Shown here: positions 8,125-17,096 of the stretch, one piece after another
How the letters are laid out: the number at the start of each line of letters is the position of its first letter
How positions within the stretch are numbered: the stretch's first letter is position 1
NCBI GenBank assembly: GCA_002389645.1
Contig: DGQE01000012.1
Coordinates: forward strand, 64,098 to 128,097
Length of the DNA: 64,000 nucleotides
Direction: 5' to 3'
From: Flavobacteriales bacterium UBA4422
GTDB lineage: Bacteria > Bacteroidota > Bacteroidia > Flavobacteriales_G > Salibacteraceae
The notes under the pieces: generated by a model
What the model saw: only the letters and a program-made list of their open reading frames with translations
What the model was told of the DNA's origin: nothing
The model's database searches: none
Program-made: the position numbers and the translations under genes

Positions 8125-9903
8125 CTAAATAATCCCTTTCTGTTTCATTAATTGTGTGGCATTTGGAGTATGGCATACGCCATCTCTCAGTACATAGTCA
8201 AAGATGAGGTCTCCATCCTTTTGGTATGATTCAAAATACTTATTTGAATAAACCGCGGGCTTTTTAGCCGTTAGTTCAGCAATCTCAATATCGTGTGTAG
8301 CAATCAATCCCTTTAGGTTTCTAGAATGAATCTTTTCGAGGAATCCCACGGTACCGTTCCGCTTATCCTCTGAATTTGTCCCCCGTAAAATCTCATCCAA
8401 TAATATGAATGAAAAATGCTTTTTGTCCAGTTGATCTACCACTACTCTTAGCCGTTCTATCTCAGCTTGAAAATAAGACTGATTATCATTCAATGAGTCT
8501 TGCGGTTTCATGCTAGTAAGCAATTGCATTTGCGAAAGCCTAAATGACTTCGCGCAAACTGGCAGACCAAGCCTAGCCAAGATAATATTTACACCTAGTG
8601 ATCTCAGAAAGGTGCTTTTCCCAGCCATATTTGAGCCCGTTAAAATCACCAACTTAAAACCATCAAAATCAAGATCATTGGTCACTCTTTTTTCGGATTC
8701 AATAAATGGGTGACCAATTGCTGTGGCACTGAAATCTGTATTTTCAGAAAGCTCAGGATAGATAAAATCAGGATGATTAAATGCGAATGATGAAAGCCCC
8801 ACCCATACTTCCATTTCAGCCTGTGCGTCAAGCCACTCAATTAATTCCTTGCTATTCGCTTTTTTCCAATTCAAAAAAGACCTATACACGTGGAGGTGAT
8901 AAAGAAACATTCCGTTAAACAGGGAGGCTCCAAACATGTTATTCAATGAGTCAAGACTGCTTACAAGTTTTGTTAGCTTTCCTAATACATGCAGCGCATC
9001 ATGATCACACTCTTCAAGCTTCAATCGAATATTTTTAAGCGTATTTGATGACCATTCATGATTTAAAATCATCTCCAACAACTCTTTATGGGCGTTTAAG
9101 TCATTTGAAATGCGGTCAACAAAGGCTTGGTCACGCTTCAATGACTTTAAAATACGCGAAAACAGAAAAAGATTTAAAACAAACGGAAGCAGCAACCAAT
9201 CAATTAAATCATAACGTTCAAAGCCAAAAACAAGCACAAGACAAATAGGAAACAGTGCGCTGAGACACCACGACAAAACAGGGTGTAATAAAATTGAATT
9301 TGTTGATTCAAGTGCGTTCCATTGTTCTATTCTCGAATGCAAGTCATCTGTAGTCAAGCCTTTAGAAAATGCACGGAAACGAATTCTCCAATCTGAAACT
9401 TCGCTTAACTCCTTCACTGCGAATTGCTTATCAATATCTATTTGAGCACTATTATCGTTCAAACGGTAAGCTAAGCGCGTTTTAGCTTCCACCGAAGAAA
9501 CACGAGAGATTCGCTGATAGAGCGATCCCTTTCCAAACACATCCAAGTCATCAGCATATAGGTGAGTAGGATCCTTAAATTCACTTCCGTCATCAAATTC
9601 AGAAATGTTATTACTCAAGTAGGCCAATTCTTCATTGACTACTTCAAGCATTTTTTTATTAAAAGAAATACGCCTTCGCAACTTCATATGCATAACCACT
9701 AAGGCCACAAATGCAATTGAAATAACCAGAAATGCAGCTCCAATAGTGAGGCTTCCTTTCAACAATGAAAAGTACAGGCTGGCTAACATTCCTGCACCTA
9801 CTGCAAGTCTGAGTGTAGAGAAGAACTGGTCTTTTCGTTTCAACTCATCTCGAATAACTATGTTCGATTCGAGTTTTGATGTATAGTATTCATTCAAATT
9901 CAA
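8125..9903 (-). CDS. Membrane-anchored MutS-like ATPase
   Basis: A protein of 592 aa. Residues 29-75 hold two hydrophobic segments and residues 208-250 two more, so the protein is predicted to be membrane bound. The C-terminal part is a MutS-family ABC ATPase: Walker A GSNMAGKST (423-431), Walker B FILLDE (499-504) followed by ILRGTNSEDKRNG, and the ATHD His-loop (535-538). The mismatch-recognition domain I of MutS (F-x-E) is absent. Such MutS-like membrane proteins are widespread in Bacteroidota with no established role. The start is a TTG at 9903, with no in-frame ATG nearby. Confidence 0.85.
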   Translation of the reverse strand: MNLNEYYTSKLESNIVIRDELKRKDQFFSTLRLAVGAGMLASLYFSLLKGSLTIGAAFLVISIAFVALVVMHMKLRRRISFNKKMLEVVNEELAYLSNNISEFDDGSEFKDPTHLYADDLDVFGKGSLYQRISRVSSVEAKTRLAYRLNDNSAQIDIDKQFAVKELSEVSDWRIRFRAFSKGLTTDDLHSRIEQWNALESTNSILLHPVLSWCLSALFPICLVLVFGFERYDLIDWLLLPFVLNLFLFSRILKSLKRDQAFVDRISNDLNAHKELLEMILNHEWSSNTLKNIRLKLEECDHDALHVLGKLTKLVSSLDSLNNMFGASLFNGMFLYHLHVYRSFLNWKKANSKELIEWLDAQAEMEVWVGLSSFAFNHPDFIYPELSENTDFSATAIGHPFIESEKRVTNDLDFDGFKLVILTGSNMAGKSTFLRSLGVNIILARLGLPVCAKSFRLSQMQLLTSMKPQDSLNDNQSYFQAEIERLRVVVDQLDKKHFSFILLDEILRGTNSEDKRNGTVGFLEKIHSRNLKGLIATHDIEIAELTAKKPAVYSNKYFESYQKDGDLIFDYVLRDGVCHTPNATQLMKQKGII

Positions 9904-10018
9904 GGTTCAAAGAACGCATTTATCGCTCGAATTATGACATTAAACGACTCAATTCACCTGTTAAAATAATTGTGAATTAGAATAGACAACCGGGGCATAA
10001 CGCCTCGTCTTATGGGTG

Positions 10019-10026
10019 TAATTTTG
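10019..10026 (+). promoter_or_regulatory. -7 box TAATTTTG
   Basis: An exact TAnnTTTG match, 16 nt before the TTG start at 10043. It probably drives the T9SS type B protein gene and arsC. Confidence 0.5.
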
Positions 10027-10042
10027 TTTACTAATTAAAGAA

Positions 10043-11476
10043 TTGAACAACGTGTTGAAAAAACTCACTTTAGGAATAGTACTTTCCCTAGTATCAATAA
10101 GCTCTTTCGGACAAAACTGTTCGTTTCCTGCTTTTGATCTGCCTGCCTCAATGAATTATTGTTTAGGCGATACTTTGGTTGTAGGTACAGGGTTGGATCC
10201 AGCAGGGTTAACCTTCGCTTGGAATACAGGAGCTACAACACCAACTATTTCTCTATCAAACGGCAGTGCTGGTATGTTTTGGGTTCAAGTCTCTGATGGC
10301 TCATGCACCCAAGGAGATACAATTAGCGTTGGCTTATTCCCATCAGTCGATCTTAACCTTGGAAATGATATTCCAGCGTGTAACGGACAAACTGTTACTA
10401 TTTCACCAAATACATCATCATCTCTCAGTTATTTATGGAATAACGGTGCAACATCACTCGACTTACAAGTGACGCAATCAGGCATTTACTCTGTTACTGC
10501 ATCGAATGGAGTCTGTGAAGATTCAGACGAGATAAGGGTTACGTTTTACGACTATCCTCAACTAGACCTAGGAAACGATACTTTTATTTGTGAACCTTCT
10601 GAGCTAACATTTAACCTCTCACATCAATCATCTGTAGCAAATTACAGATGGTACAACGGCTCTACCAGTCCGATTCATGTGATGTTCGCGGATGAAACCC
10701 AAACTATCCATGTGAAAGCTTCGGTTTCTGTTTGCTCCGTTTTGGATTCTTTGACTATCAACTTAGTAGACGTGCCACAAGCAAGCTTAATTAGTGACAC
10801 AATATTTTGTTCTGGTGATGATATTTTAATTTCTGCTTTGGGAGACACTACTTGGGATTACCGATGGTCTAACGGTGACTCAACAAATGTCTTGTCAACT
10901 AATGTAGCAGATACGTATGCATTATCTGTCACAGACGAGCATTGCACAGGAATTCAGAATATTCGAGTAAAAGAAATCACACCTCCAGCAGTAAACATTA
11001 TTGCTCCTTCAGAAATATGTGCCGGTGATAATGAATACCTAGATGCTACAACTGATGGAGTTCTTTATTACCAATGGTCAGATGGAACAACGAATCCACT
11101 TAAACTGATCCAGGATGCTGACGAGTACGTGGTTGAAGCATACTATGAGTGTGGTGTAGTATCAGATACTGCGTTTATTGATAATTGCGAATGCTTCGTA
11201 AGGTTTCCGACAGCATTCAGACCAATGCCATCTGGCATAAATCAAACGTTTGGACCAATTACTGATTGCGAAATATCTAAGTACAAATTATCCATCTTCA
11301 ACCGTAAGAGCGAATTAGTTTTTGAAACAGACGATGTAAATCAGTTTTGGGATGGAAAATTCAAAGGAGCGAAGGTTCAAATGGGAGCATACGCCTGGAC
11401 TTGTGAATATAATGCTCTAGAAGATGGTGAGAATATTTCCATTGAACGAAGTGGAGTAGTAATGTTAGTTCAATAA
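10043..11476 (+). CDS. Secreted protein with T9SS type B (CHU_C) sorting domain
   Basis: A protein of 477 aa with a signal peptide (KKLTLGIVLSLVSISSFGQ). It contains about five consecutive Ig/PKD-like modules of roughly 75 aa, each with a pattern such as LGNDxxxCxG, YxWxxGxT and YxVxVxxxxC. The C-terminal ~90 aa are the gliding-motility-associated type B sorting domain: FPTAFRP, YKLSIFNRKSELVFE, FWDGKFKG and GAYAWTCEY. It is predicted to be exported across the outer membrane by the T9SS. There is no ATG start: TTG at 10043, GTG at 10052 or TTG at 10055 are all possible. Adhesive or surface function is inferred. Confidence 0.85.
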   Translation: MNNVLKKLTLGIVLSLVSISSFGQNCSFPAFDLPASMNYCLGDTLVVGTGLDPAGLTFAWNTGATTPTISLSNGSAGMFWVQVSDGSCTQGDTISVGLFPSVDLNLGNDIPACNGQTVTISPNTSSSLSYLWNNGATSLDLQVTQSGIYSVTASNGVCEDSDEIRVTFYDYPQLDLGNDTFICEPSELTFNLSHQSSVANYRWYNGSTSPIHVMFADETQTIHVKASVSVCSVLDSLTINLVDVPQASLISDTIFCSGDDILISALGDTTWDYRWSNGDSTNVLSTNVADTYALSVTDEHCTGIQNIRVKEITPPAVNIIAPSEICAGDNEYLDATTDGVLYYQWSDGTTNPLKLIQDADEYVVEAYYECGVVSDTAFIDNCECFVRFPTAFRPMPSGINQTFGPITDCEISKYKLSIFNRKSELVFETDDVNQFWDGKFKGAKVQMGAYAWTCEYNALEDGENISIERSGVVMLVQ

Positions 11477-11478
11477 CT

Positions 11479-11823
11479 TTGAGCTTTATAATCTATCACA
11501 ATCCAAGATGTCGTAAAAGCAGAGAAACTCTCGCGATTCTCTCTGACCATTCAGGTGATTTTGAAATCATTGAATACCTAAAAACCCCACTCTCAAAAAG
11601 TAAGTTAAAGACCATCATCGACATACTCGGAATAACAGCAGAGCAGTTATTGCGGAAAGGAGAATCGGATTTCAAAGTCAATTTTAAGGGAAAGGATCTT
11701 TCGGAGAACGAATGTTTGGATGCAATGGTGAAGTTTCCTAAACTGATTGAGCGACCTATCGTGATCAAAGGAAACAAAGCAATCATAGGACGTCCACCAG
11801 AGAATGTAAAGGACTTATTTTAA
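11479..11823 (+). CDS. arsC: ArsC-family reductase (arsenate reductase/Spx-like)
   Basis: A protein of 114 aa with a thioredoxin-like fold of the ArsC family. The catalytic cysteine is Cys11 in YHNPRCRKSRETL, and the conserved ERPIVI and IIGRPPENV segments follow. ArsC enzymes reduce arsenate with glutaredoxin; in organisms without arsenic genes nearby, as here, the physiological substrate is uncertain. The start is TTG at 11479, two bases after the preceding stop, so co-transcription is likely. The last 9 nt overlap the convergent hydrolase gene. Confidence 0.85.
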   Translation: MSFIIYHNPRCRKSRETLAILSDHSGDFEIIEYLKTPLSKSKLKTIIDILGITAEQLLRKGESDFKVNFKGKDLSENECLDAMVKFPKLIERPIVIKGNKAIIGRPPENVKDLF

Positions 11824-12666
11824 CCCTTCTAACCAGACTTTCATTGCACCTATTACCCTTTCATCCTTAAGGACTCTTCGGTGACCAATTCCTTCGAACC
11901 TTTCTACTTCTATGGATGAATTGATACTTTTTAGAACATCTAAGTGATAAACAGGCACATCTTCATCATCAACTCCATGAAGAGCCAACACAGGACAGTT
12001 TACTTTCTTAAAAGTACTTTCCATTGCAACACTTTCGAATGTTCTCGAAAATTCAGAAACAGCCTTGGCTCTAATTCCCTCCACCGTTGGTTCCGCGATA
12101 TTCAGCTTATCTGCGAATTCACTTAAGATATCTTTAGCCACAACTGGCGCACCTAAAGAAATAAAAGCAGGCACTGTGCTTCCTTCTGAAATGGAGAGAG
12201 AAATGGATGCCGCTCCCAGCGAGTGACCAACTGCAGCAATAATATCACCTTGTTTTCCTTTAATCTCATTAAAGACTTCTGCAAATTCAAAAATATTGGT
12301 CTTCTTTCCTTCACTTGCTCCATGAGCTGGGGCATCAATAAGCAGGCAATGATATCCTGATTCAGCTAGGCCAATGGCCATTTTATGAAACTGCATTCCG
12401 CGTCCTGCCCAACCGTGTAAAAATAGAATTGTTGGTCCTTGACCGATCTCATATATCCTCACCGAAAACCGACTGAGTTTTACATCGCTTCTGTTAAACT
12501 GCGAAATGTGCTCTTTTTCTGATGGAGTAAATCCAAAATTGAAAGGAGTAAGAAAAAGCCTGACAGCCCATTTTATTGCCAACGATGGAGCAACTCTTTC
12601 AATTACTGGAAATATACTTCGTATCACCCTTAAAGAAAAAGGATATTCAATCTTTGCTTTTGCCAT
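11815..12666 (-). CDS. Alpha/beta hydrolase
   Basis: A protein of 283 aa. The oxyanion region is LFLHGWAGRGMQF, the nucleophile elbow GHSLGAAS with serine as nucleophile, the acid HGVDDEDVP and the base GIGHRR, giving a complete Ser-Asp-His triad. The first ~60 residues are basic/amphipathic with no clear signal peptide, so it is probably cytosolic or membrane associated. The substrate cannot be told from sequence. It is divergent from the EamA transporter and overlaps arsC by 9 nt at the 3' end. Confidence 0.85.
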   Translation of the reverse strand: MAKAKIEYPFSLRVIRSIFPVIERVAPSLAIKWAVRLFLTPFNFGFTPSEKEHISQFNRSDVKLSRFSVRIYEIGQGPTILFLHGWAGRGMQFHKMAIGLAESGYHCLLIDAPAHGASEGKKTNIFEFAEVFNEIKGKQGDIIAAVGHSLGAASISLSISEGSTVPAFISLGAPVVAKDILSEFADKLNIAEPTVEGIRAKAVSEFSRTFESVAMESTFKKVNCPVLALHGVDDEDVPVYHLDVLKSINSSIEVERFEGIGHRRVLKDERVIGAMKVWLEGLK

Positions 12667-12764
12667 GCGGGTGCAAGGTTATGACCTTATATTTAAATTC
12701 ATTAAAACAATATCAAAACGACTGGTTTTAAGTTTGATTCGCGCATATTTATGAAGTAATAAGC

Positions 12765-12772
12765 TAGTTTCG
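12765..12772 (+). promoter_or_regulatory. -7-like box TAGTTTCG directly before a TTG start
   Basis: This matches TAnnTTCG, one base from the TAnnTTTG consensus. It ends only 4 nt before the TTG start of the EamA gene at 12777, which suggests a leaderless transcript. The same TTTCGCG string recurs at 17088 and 57001. Confidence 0.45.
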
Positions 12773-12776
12773 CGCC

Positions 12777-13646
12777 TTGCAATATAAGGGCATCGCATAT
12801 ATTCTTTTTTCCTCGCTGGCATATGCGATAGTCAACTTTTGTGTCAAATATTTAGAGGACATCCCAACTCACGAAATTGTTTTTTTCAGGTCAATAATTT
12901 CATTGATCATTTGTGTTGTATGGATTAAAAACCTTAAAATTCCTTTTTTCGGATCAAATAAAAAGTGGCTAATCATTAGAGGAATCGCAGGAATGACAGC
13001 GCTCTTCCTTTTTTTTGTAACAGTAAAGCATATGCCATTAGCAAGCGCCACCACTATTCAATACATCTCCCCTATTTTTACCGTATTACTGGCAACCCAG
13101 CTGCAAGGTGAGCGCGTGAGACGCATTCAATGGATTCTATTTGGAGTTTCCTTTATTGGCATCTTTATGATCAAAGGTTTTGACGATCGCATTTCTTTTC
13201 TCTATTTGTCTATTGGTGTAATTTCAGCCTTTATATCTGGCATCGCTTACAATGCCATCATGAAATGCAGACAAACAGATCACCCTGTTACGGTAGTATT
13301 GTATTTCCCTTTAATCGCGACCCCCGTAATGGGCTTAGCATGCATGCTAGCTGGCTGGAAAACCCCAGTCGGAATTGAGTGGCTACTGCTATTGATAATG
13401 GGGGTTTTTACCCAAATAGCGCAGGTGTATATGACAAAAGCATTGCACGCAGATCATAGCAGTCGCATTATGCCGTTTAAGTATTTTGGTGTTATCTACG
13501 CTATGGGAATTGGGTTAATCTTCTTTGGGGAAACACTGCCATGGCTGAGTATCGCAGGAATAGGTTTGGTAATTTCAGGCGTTGTACTGAACGCTTTTAT
13601 TAAAAATTTAAACCAGAAATTACCTCCCACCCAAGGTGTTGTATAA
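12777..13646 (+). CDS. EamA-family (DMT) transporter
   Basis: A protein of 289 aa with ten predicted hydrophobic helices arranged as two EamA halves. The first half includes FFRSIISLIICVVW and ASATTIQYISPIFTVLLA, the second HADHSSRIMPFKYFGVIYA and LPWLSIAGIGLVISG. DMT transporters export metabolites or amino acids; the substrate is not predictable. The start is TTG at 12777; no ATG exists before residue 70. It abuts the convergent T9SS gene with no spacer. Confidence 0.9.
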   Translation: MQYKGIAYILFSSLAYAIVNFCVKYLEDIPTHEIVFFRSIISLIICVVWIKNLKIPFFGSNKKWLIIRGIAGMTALFLFFVTVKHMPLASATTIQYISPIFTVLLATQLQGERVRRIQWILFGVSFIGIFMIKGFDDRISFLYLSIGVISAFISGIAYNAIMKCRQTDHPVTVVLYFPLIATPVMGLACMLAGWKTPVGIEWLLLLIMGVFTQIAQVYMTKALHADHSSRIMPFKYFGVIYAMGIGLIFFGETLPWLSIAGIGLVISGVVLNAFIKNLNQKLPPTQGVV

Positions 13647-16628
13647 TTAACGTAATTCCCTCTTCTTTCCGCCAGCACTAATAACTACTTGATCGCGAAC
13701 CCGTTTTAACTCTCCTCGATAATTGTAATAACTCAGTACAAAAGGGTATGCTCCTTGAGGTGCTCTGCTTCCATCTTTTAGAAACCCGTCCCACCCTAAG
13801 GATGTATCTTTAGAGGTGAATACTTCATGTCCCCATCGATCAAATATTACAAGCTCGAACTCTTCAGAATTAATCGCCTCACCTTCAACTTTAAACACAT
13901 CGTTTAGACCATCTTGATTGGGTGTAAAAGCTTTAGGATAATATAGAACAGTTTCGTAATTGTAGTTTAGTGACTTGCTTGTACTGTCAACACATCCATC
14001 AGAAGAAGTTATTACCAATTGCACCTCAAATGGCTGTTCGAACTCTGAGAATTCGCGTTGAAAACGCTCAACATTATAAAGCGTGTCCTCTTCTATATAC
14101 CAAACGCTTTTTATGCCTCCCTCAGAATAATTCACAAAGTCAACGATAGGTGAAATATTTGTAGGTTCTGAAGGATGATTTTCAAACTTAGCCTCAGGCT
14201 GGTTAAGGACCTTAACGGCACACGTCTCTGTTCGCTGTGAAAAGCAGCCAAATTCTGAAACAGCAGCAATGTTTAAATCATAGCATCCAGGTTTTGAAAA
14301 GGTGTAAAAAATAGAGTCAATATTAAAATTAAAGAGGGTGTCACCATCTCCAAAAGCCCACCTGTAATTGAACAACTCATTGAAGTTGGTGAGTCTTATC
14401 AAAACATCTGTCTGAATACACACCTCATCGGGTGATACTTCAAACATGGGAGGTACTGGTTTTCCCACATGAATCATTACTGTATCTACACCTGGTTCTG
14501 AAAGGCATAAGTCTGAAATAGTGACTGTATATAATCTGGTATTTGGCGGACGAGCAAATAGTATGTTGGTAGTTTCATCTTGTACAGACCAATGATATTG
14601 ATATTCGGCTTGACCACCGTAACCGCCTCTCGCAGAAGCAATCATAAATGTTTGTTCACCAACGCATAGCGAATCATCATCTAGTCTAATATTCGCCTTA
14701 ATTGGAGAATACCCTCCTACTTGCACATAAACACTATCCACAAAAGAAGGTGACCCACAGAAATCACTCACGGTTACTATATACCACGCAGGCTGATCAG
14801 GACTGACACTAATCACAGATCCAAACTGACCACTTGACCAACTAAACGTGTAAATGGAATCACCCCCGATACCATTGACTTCAATTGGAATCGTATCATA
14901 AGGGCAGATCGTATCTAATGAAGGCATCTCTATACCAAGCTCTGGCCTGACATTAACCCACACTTCAGCCGTATCACCTACACATCCCTTAGAATCAGTA
15001 GACGCAACAAAATATTGAGTTGAAACCACAGGTGAAGTTGAGAATGCTTGATTGGTAGATACAACAGGTCCATTTAATCCGCTTTCGGTCCATACATAAG
15101 TAAATGGAGGAGTACCTCCTACGCTAGAGCCAATCAGTGACGCGGAAGAGGATATACAAATCAAAGTATCACTAAATGCTTCAGTTTTAATGGTATCCGG
15201 AATTTCAATTACTTCAAAAGTTACAGTTTCGCAACCATTAGCATCTGAAATGGTGATCCAATTGGTGTCTGGGCATAACTGAAACGCTGAAACTCCTATT
15301 TCACCATTAGACCAAACATAAGCATAGGGAGAAATCCCTCCGCTCGCCAATCCATCCGCAGAGGCGTCACAGCTCGTACTATAAGGGCAAGATGTCTTTG
15401 ATGCATTAATAATATCAGCCGTTAATAGCGATGGCTCACCCAACACAAATGTATCTTCTACTGTGCATAGGTAAGTCGCACTAGCTGTATCCAAGTCCTG
15501 AACTGTAACATAATAAGTGCCCTGACAAAGTGAATCAATATCTTGAATAGTATCACCATTGCTCCATAAATAACCATAGGTACCATTCAGATTACTCACA
15601 CTCAAATCTATTGCCCCATCACAATCTCCATTGCACAATGGCTCAGTCATAACACCCGTGGTAGTGAAAGAAGCTTGAATTACTGTCACGTTCACGGTAT
15701 CGAGTAGTGTATCGCATTGATATGAAGCTTCAACCACATAGGCAGTAGTAGAAGTAGGAGAAGCTATAGGATCATGAATAACAGTTGAGCTTAGCCCTAA
15801 TGATGGCGACCAAGAATAGTCCAAGGCTGAAGTGCCTGCGTCCAATTGCACTGAAGATCCAGCGCAAATCGTTTCATCAAGCATGTCATTAACCAAGCTA
15901 TCTATAACCTCTGTAAAACAAAAACTTTGAATATTGGAAGCCCCTCCTGTTGTCCCTAAAAACCCCCAATGCACCAGCGAATCACCATTGAAAATGGTAT
16001 TAACGATGTCTCCAACGTGCTGTAACCTATAATCACAATCGAAATAAACCTCCAACTCTTGGGTAACTGGGTCCCATCGAATATTAAGGGTATGGTCATT
16101 GCCGTCTTCAACATTGGCATTTCCAACAGCGGCTTGAATTGGCCCTGCCAGGGAGTTAATCGAGAGATGATTATTCGTGCCATTTTGGAACATTCCAATG
16201 TGATCTGCCGCCAAATCACCATTATTTGCCACGCCATTATTCCAAGTATCCACCTCTATACCAATAGAATTGGAACTAAACCCTGGTCCATCAAACCCAA
16301 TTGCACCTCCATTTGCCCCAATATATGGAACGCCTAAACTACCTCGCAAAACAAAGATGATTCCATCCGCTCCTCCGTTGTTAGTACCAAGGTTGACTGT
16401 AAATTTATAATTGAAGGGCTGGTTAAGATTAAGAGGGGCGTTTTGGTATACATATCCAGCTTGACTATTTAGAGCTGCGGTCAGCTGATAACAATCATTT
16501 CCCGAACTAATTGCAGTGCCACCAATAGTGAACTGAGCTGATAGACTCCAACAAACAAAAAAGAAAGAGAACGTCAGAATAACGTTCTTAAATTTCCGGT
16601 TCAATGGTTTCAATTTGGGTCTAGGCAT
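13647..16628 (-). CDS. Large secreted lectin-domain protein with T9SS type B sorting domain
   Basis: A protein of 993 aa with a signal peptide after MPRPKLKPLNRKFKN (hydrophobic segment NVILTFSFFFVCWSLSAQ). Residues about 30-245 form an L-type (legume-lectin-like) domain: GGADGIIFVLRG, GGAIGFDGPGFSSNSIGIEVDTW, and HTLNIRWDPVTQELEVYFD. Several Ig-like/SprB-type modules follow, rich in paired Cys, with a PKD-like module near residues 740-790. The last ~95 aa are a type B domain (YPKAFTPNQDGLNDVF, FDRWGHEVF, WDGFLKDG). It is predicted to be a T9SS-exported carbohydrate-binding surface protein. The ATG at 16628 is preferred over TTG at 16640, which lies inside the -7 box. Confidence 0.88.
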   Translation of the reverse strand: MPRPKLKPLNRKFKNVILTFSFFFVCWSLSAQFTIGGTAISSGNDCYQLTAALNSQAGYVYQNAPLNLNQPFNYKFTVNLGTNNGGADGIIFVLRGSLGVPYIGANGGAIGFDGPGFSSNSIGIEVDTWNNGVANNGDLAADHIGMFQNGTNNHLSINSLAGPIQAAVGNANVEDGNDHTLNIRWDPVTQELEVYFDCDYRLQHVGDIVNTIFNGDSLVHWGFLGTTGGASNIQSFCFTEVIDSLVNDMLDETICAGSSVQLDAGTSALDYSWSPSLGLSSTVIHDPIASPTSTTAYVVEASYQCDTLLDTVNVTVIQASFTTTGVMTEPLCNGDCDGAIDLSVSNLNGTYGYLWSNGDTIQDIDSLCQGTYYVTVQDLDTASATYLCTVEDTFVLGEPSLLTADIINASKTSCPYSTSCDASADGLASGGISPYAYVWSNGEIGVSAFQLCPDTNWITISDANGCETVTFEVIEIPDTIKTEAFSDTLICISSSASLIGSSVGGTPPFTYVWTESGLNGPVVSTNQAFSTSPVVSTQYFVASTDSKGCVGDTAEVWVNVRPELGIEMPSLDTICPYDTIPIEVNGIGGDSIYTFSWSSGQFGSVISVSPDQPAWYIVTVSDFCGSPSFVDSVYVQVGGYSPIKANIRLDDDSLCVGEQTFMIASARGGYGGQAEYQYHWSVQDETTNILFARPPNTRLYTVTISDLCLSEPGVDTVMIHVGKPVPPMFEVSPDEVCIQTDVLIRLTNFNELFNYRWAFGDGDTLFNFNIDSIFYTFSKPGCYDLNIAAVSEFGCFSQRTETCAVKVLNQPEAKFENHPSEPTNISPIVDFVNYSEGGIKSVWYIEEDTLYNVERFQREFSEFEQPFEVQLVITSSDGCVDSTSKSLNYNYETVLYYPKAFTPNQDGLNDVFKVEGEAINSEEFELVIFDRWGHEVFTSKDTSLGWDGFLKDGSRAPQGAYPFVLSYYNYRGELKRVRDQVVISAGGKKRELR

Positions 16629-16637
16629 AGAAGGTTC

Positions 16638-16645
16638 CAAAAATA
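16638..16645 (-). promoter_or_regulatory. -7 box TATTTTTG of the lectin-domain gene
   Basis: An exact TAnnTTTG match on the minus strand, 9 nt before the ATG at 16628. The TTG at 16640-16638 is part of the box, not a start codon. Confidence 0.55.
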
Positions 16646-16701
16646 CATTAGTATTTGTTACTATAAGTCGTGCACAGCTATATAAGTTGCCCTCATCTCA
16701 C

Positions 16702-16709
16702 TAGATTTG
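16702..16709 (+). promoter_or_regulatory. -7 box TAGATTTG four bases before an ATG
   Basis: An exact TAnnTTTG match with only TGAC between it and the ATG at 16714. Transcription starting at the usual distance would begin at or next to the start codon. Confidence 0.6.
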
Positions 16710-16713
16710 TGAC

Positions 16714-17082
16714 ATGCGAATTGATAAATATTTGTGGTGCATAAGACTATTTAAGACAAGATCGTTGGCTTCTGCTGCATGCAACGAAGAAAGAGTCAAG
16801 CTAAACGGAAATTTCATTAAAGCAAGCAAAGAGATTTCCATTGGAGATGAGGTCGAAGTAAAATCACCACCCGTTTGGAGAAGCTACAAAGTTCTTGGCA
16901 TTCCAAAAAGTCGAGTAGGAGCGAAATTGCTTCCTGATTTAATGGCAGAAACTACAGATGAAGAAGCATTGAAAGAATTAGAAATGATTCGCATACTCAA
17001 CTCTGAAAACAGATCTGTCGGAATCTTTGGAAGGCCGACCAAAAAGCATAGAAGAAACTTAGACAAGTTCAAAGACCTATAA
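16714..17082 (+). CDS. S4-domain RNA-binding protein, Hsp15-like
   Basis: A protein of 122 aa. The S4 domain occupies residues 1-60 (MRIDKYLWCIRLFKTRSLA, VKLNGNFIKASKEISIGDEV), which is diagnostic of the Hsp15/HslR family. The tail is basic (RPTKKHRRNLDKFKDL). Hsp15 in Escherichia coli binds 50S subunits carrying stalled nascent chains. A similar ribosome-rescue role is likely but not shown here. The glycosyltransferase gene follows after 14 nt with its own box. Confidence 0.88.
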   Translation: MRIDKYLWCIRLFKTRSLASAACNEERVKLNGNFIKASKEISIGDEVEVKSPPVWRSYKVLGIPKSRVGAKLLPDLMAETTDEEALKELEMIRILNSENRSVGIFGRPTKKHRRNLDKFKDL

Positions 17083-17084
17083 TT

Positions 17085-17092
17085 TACTTTCG
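17085..17092 (+). promoter_or_regulatory. -7-like box TACTTTCG four bases before a GTG start
   Basis: A TAnnTTCG variant ending 4 nt before the GTG at 17097. It is identical to the box at 56998 before ilvE. Confidence 0.5.
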
Positions 17093-17096
17093 CGCT

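Noticed and set aside
11479..11823. Arsenic resistance operon
   Set aside because: Only ArsC is present; there is no arsB, acr3 or arsR nearby.
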